Positions 59,946 through 64,000 of a stretch of DNA of 64,000 nt are shown in pieces. Within the stretch, counting starts at the first letter, position 1. Every line of letters starts with the position of its first letter. Location: positions 97,747,124 through 97,811,123 of the forward strand of contig CM049308.1 in the NCBI GenBank assembly GCA_026874595.1, read 5' to 3'. The notes below the pieces were generated by a model. The model was not told the DNA's origin. It saw nothing but the letters and a program-made list of their open reading frames with translations, and made no database searches. The stretch comes from Sipunculus nudus. Its lineage: Eukaryota > Annelida > Sipuncula > Golfingiida > Sipunculidae. Both the position numbers and the translations under genes were made by a program.

Positions 59946-61950
59946 TATTAATCTAGAAACCTGCTGTGTCTAGTGTGTACATCGATGTGAAATTAGTCGA
60001 AACTGAATATATTACATTTATTTTTTTTAATATAAATAAAAGCCATAAAACCAGATACTTATTATCATTATTTAAATGTGTGAATTTTGTATATTCTGGA
60101 TTCTCAACATCATTGTTTGGTGAAAACTGAATAAATACCAGACATGGTGCGAATACTTTGAAATTGTATTTAAATACGAATATGAATATGTTCTCCATTA
60201 TAAAATTTTTTGCATAAAGAATGGGAATTCAGGTAAAAATGAAAGTATATGAATACCAGTGCAAATACTTTCAAAATGTATTCATGAATATATTCTTTAA
60301 TATTATTTTAATAATCATTTCAGTTATATTTCATTTTAAAAAATCATACGATTTTCTTATTATTTTTAATAAAAATTATATTTGGGACAATATTTGTAAT
60401 TTTTTTTTAATAAATAGTTAAACTCTTATATTATATGTTCTGCTTATAAGTTATATTGCCAAGTCAAAATCTGTGTGACAACAGTACTCCATTTGTTAAT
60501 AAAATAAATGAAATCAATCCTCTTCCCTGTCTTCAAAGGTACTATCAAAATCATACATAAGCTGAACAACAACAACTCATAATACAGCTTATATTTATTA
60601 CCACACAAAACCAGCATGTGCCTCATTTTAAAATCATATTTTTTTATCGTATATAATATCTTCGTTCCTTCGAGATATTACGGGAAAACCTCCATTTCCA
60701 TAAAAAAGCTATTGTTACACTTCAAGGCTGCCTAATATCAAAACCCCTGATCTGTTTTTGATCATATTTAGTATTCACATTCTTTCATACATTTTCTATG
60801 AACATTCCAAAAATTAGGCCCGTATCAGATATGATTTTGAAGTTATGGGCCAAAATATAATGCAATTTTTAAAAAATCAGGAAATATATTTACTCACCTA
60901 ACATGAGAATTGCTGAACCTAGAGACTTTTTTCAAGAATATAACTTTATTTAATCAAGATTCAATTGTTTACCCAAAATTAGATCTGAAATTTGCAAATT
61001 TTTCAAGTTATAAGCATAAATAAAAAATCAATACCTTAAATTTTGTCCAACTTTGGCAATATGGCTTGTTTTTTCCCTGTAAGCTCTGTTGATTTAATTT
61101 TCACAGCATATATACATAAGGATTTAATCTTTTAAAATCTGAAATTTCAAAGATTTGATTGGAAAGAATAGCTTTTATTCATGTTTTCATACACCATGTC
61201 AAGTGTTGTTTACATCTAGCCCACCTAGTAGTACAGCCTTCACTTGCATTATGTAACCCACCCCAGGCAGCTTGCCTTGGCTCAGCTTGGCCACTACCAA
61301 CAGGCTTCCCCTCTGCCCTGCCCCCCCCCCCCCCCAGATGGTGCATAAACTAGATGAATGTTATTATTTTCTGTATTTAATTCATTCTTATTCTAGGCTA
61401 TGCTACATTTTAGATTTTGTATTGTACCACCAGGGTTACAATGATTAAAGTGTACATTTAATTGTGTCCACAAAGTGGTGTATTGCTATGAAAGTGTGGA
61501 TGTTCATGAGATAAGTAATTCCTTACTTCAGAAGAGTAAAAACTTCACCAGGTGTGAAATTGACTGTTAATTCCAGTAATAAATTAAAACTGGGATAGTA
61601 ATTAGCACAATGATATTGTTTGTCCCTTATTCAACCAACAGTGTGTATACTTTATTCGAAAAGATGTTTTATTTTATCAAATTTGCTGAATCTTTTATTT
61701 TATTTTGGTGAATGAAATTAAGCATGTACTGAAAACTCCAATGTGCATAACTTTTTAATAGTGATTCAAGGAATATTCTTGTAGATGCCATGTTGTGGCA
61801 TTATTTTCTTTTAAATTCAGTTTAAACATTTATGATTTAAAAATAATAAAATATGTGTATGCATAATATGACCCAATGTGAGCTACACTCTGGATATATA
61901 ATGATTGCAACTTTTGCAACAATTCTAATATTTTAAATTATAGTTTCACT

Positions 61951-62977
61951 TTTTAGCCCTCAGCCCTTAGGCTGATGGGCTATTGTCGTCACCCAAGCTG
62001 TCCGTCCGTCCGTCCGTCCAGCGTCCGTTAACTTTTACCTTGTGAGCGGGATATCTTGAAAAGGATTCACCGTCAGAATTTTATTTCCTCGGTAAAGTTG
62101 TATATCGACAAAATCTCGGTCAAGTTCGAAGATGGGTGACCTTGACCTATTTTTCTACATTTTAGAGCTGATTATAGAAAACACTTAGATGCTTATTACT
62201 CAGGAACCATTGGGTAGATTTTCACAAAACTTACTATGATTATTGGGACTGATAGTCTGTACCTGCTATACAAGTTTGGTTGCGCCACCTACAATTTCTG
62301 ATTTTTAATGAATTTTTATTGGATTTTTCAATTTTGGGCTTGTGAGCGAAAAGGATTCACCGTAAGAATTTTATTTTTTCGGTGAAGATGTATATTGACA
62401 AAATCTCGGTCAAGTTCAAAGATGGGTGACCTTGACCTATTTTTCTACGTTTTAGAGCTGATTATAGAAAAAACATTTAGAAGCTTATTTCTCAGGAACC
62501 ATTGGATGGATTTTCACAATACTTACTATCATCGTAGGTACTGATGGTCTGTAACTGCTGCACAAGTTTGGGGGCGCCACCTGCAATTTCTGATTTTTTA
62601 TTGAATTTTTCTTGGATTTTTCAACTTTGGCCTTGTGAGCGGGAAATCTCTAAAAGGATTCACAATAGGAATTTTATATCTTTGGTGAAGATGTATATCG
62701 ACAAAAATCTCGTTCATGTTCGAAGATGGGTGACCTTGACCTACTTTTCAAGGTCACAGAGCTTAAAATAGAATAAAACTTAGAAGCTTATTTTTCAGGA
62801 AGCATTTGGTGGATTATTATGAATCATGGTACATACCTCTCCATTTTAAATTTAAAACTGAGACATGTACAGATAAACATCAATGTGAGAACAGATATTT
62901 AGTACTTGTTACTGTTACCACCTCTAAACACTGTTCTTTTGGCTGAGGGCTTTTGTCAGCTTCTGCTGATATTCTAG
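61951..62977 (+). mobile_element. Helitron-like element Y, copy 2
   Basis: 5' end TTTTTAGCCCTCAGCCCTTA, a 'gtccgtccgtccgtcc' microsatellite, three diverged units of about 300 bp ('ggtgaccttgacctattttt', 'gcgccacct'), and a 3' hairpin tcagc-ttct-gctga, 'tatt', CTAG (62974-62977). A2 shows the empty site at about 12900 ('tagtttcagttttttactct'). It is in the opposite orientation to the copy at 17510-18392. Confidence 0.82.
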
Positions 62978-64000
62978 TTTTACTCTGTATATATAATGAT
63001 TGCAACTTTTGCAATAATTCTAATATTTTAACTTATATTTTCAGTTTTTTTAATAAAAATTTATAAAACCTGTAAATAAAAAAAATGATTCAGATAAAAA
63101 CTTCTTAATGGAAAAAGTGGATATGCTAAAAAAATAGGCTTATATATAAACTTAAATGCATTATTCCCTTGAAAGTGAAATAAAGGTATTAGTCCATTCT
63201 GTCCATTTGCCTGTCCATCTGTAAATTTTCCATCTGTAAATTTTCATACATTACAGTATCTCAAAACTTTTACTGTTTTTCTTCATGACAGTCTTGTCAG
63301 AGTATTAGTTTGCAATCATATATTTAGAACTTTACTATATCCAAATAGGAGGGCCCCTTTTCTCTTAGCTTCTCATATTCTTATATAAATGAAAACATTA
63401 CAATAGAATATTTTGCATTTGCAAAAATTTCAAACATTACAATAGAATATTTCTACATCCACCTTCATGCTGCCCTCACTTTTCCCTTCTCCGAACCCCA
63501 TCCCAAAGTCAGCCTCAGTAAGCAAGAACAAGATGAATCAGATATATTCATACTTTAATATTTTGTATAACTATTTGTCCATAGGTACCTATGTACATGC
63601 CAGAAATTATGTCAATATTCTGTAATATGTAGACATAGTGGGCATCACAATAATGTACCTTGTCAAGACTAAAGAGATATTGTGTCATACAGTCACAAAT
63701 TCATAAATCACTTCATCAGCATAGTTAATCATAACATCATATCTGTCAAATTGAAAGCTTGCAGACTACCATACACTTTAGATCCTTCAACAAATAGCCT
63801 TATCATCATTCTACTACTGCTTATTCCTGCTGTCATTGCATTCATATTTGCTCAAATATATCACAATTTTCTACACCTCTTTAATAAATAAAAAATAAAC
63901 CACTATATATGACTCTATTAATCCATCAGTCAGGTTATTTCATTTATCATTTACTCACATATTACATTACATTCCTTTATAATAGCCCAACATGTCCATG

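Larger units (their letters stand above)
55194..64000 (+). mobile_element. Family A copy A6, long, with two insertions; runs off the window
   Basis: Starts 'aaagctcagctgactataag' with a short GTCC microsatellite. 55200-57060 plus 59946-60655 aligns with A4 (19209-21940), and 60655-64000 aligns with A2 (11580-13870), so this copy joins the two types. Insertions Z (57062-59945) and Y (61951-62977) are absent from the matching places in A4 (21211) and A2 (12900). By alignment the 3' palindrome should lie about 90 bp past the window end. A C-run at 61321 is shared with A2 (12273). Confidence 0.7.

Noticed and set aside
42431-64000. Next PP5 exon beginning (G)NHE
   Set aside because: No sequence encoding GNHETDN-like residues after an AG was seen; the 'aaccatgag' at 50574 belongs to element X.

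Overview
This window reads as animal nuclear DNA, most likely from a bivalve mollusc. It is AT-rich, has very little coding sequence, and is packed with tandem arrays and nested transposons. Many repeats carry the (ACGG/ACAG)n microsatellites, core repeats and 'ggtggcgccacc' blocks that I associate with bivalve genomes. The species cannot be told from the sequence.

Host gene. Four short exons on the + strand (10205-10326, 22603-22668, 24918-25016, 42325-42430) have canonical AG/GT borders and compatible phases. Together they encode about 131 contiguous residues of the serine/threonine phosphatase PP5 (PPP5C family), running from the linker before the catalytic domain through the GDxHG and GDFVDRG metal-binding motifs. 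The upstream TPR exons and the downstream catalytic exons were not found here, so the window lies inside one large PPP5 gene with introns of 12.3, 2.2 and 17.3 kb. Tandem arrays sit almost against three of the four exons: a 77-bp array that copies the intron/exon border of the first exon, a 54-bp array about 90 bp after the third, and a 37-bp array about 70 bp after the fourth.

Layout. 1-2.6 kb: a 43-45 bp satellite interrupted by a dispersed element (family A, 'GCTCAGCTGA'). 2.6-9 kb: repeat fragments and a 540-bp hAT-type element with perfect 8-bp target duplications. 9-10.3 kb: the 77-bp array and the first PP5 exon. 10.7-23.2 kb: family A elements, a Helitron-like element with 178-bp core repeats, and nested insertions. 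22.6-29 kb: PP5 exons two and three and the 54-bp array, itself interrupted. 29.4-36.4 kb: a family A element that carries an endonuclease/exonuclease/phosphatase-domain relic and is split by a 4.77-kb foldback transposon with about 0.8-kb terminal inverted repeats. 36.6-38.3 kb: a second hAT-type element. 38.3-42.3 kb: inverted-repeat elements and a tRNA-derived SINE. 42.3-43.4 kb: the fourth PP5 exon and the 37-bp array. 45.2-55.1 kb: a degenerate Ty3/gypsy-class LTR retrotransposon whose integrase lies upstream of reverse transcriptase and whose capsid resembles a SCAN domain (Gmr1-like), split by a 3.65-kb insertion. 55.2-64 kb: another long family A copy with two Helitron-like elements inserted in it.

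The strongest observations are the arrayed PP5 splice acceptor, the rearranged (Gmr1-like) LTR retrotransposon in a probable mollusc, the coherent set of Helentron/Helitron-like families with nested and empty-site evidence, and the 4.77-kb foldback element. Homology calls come from reading motifs by eye; no database search was run.
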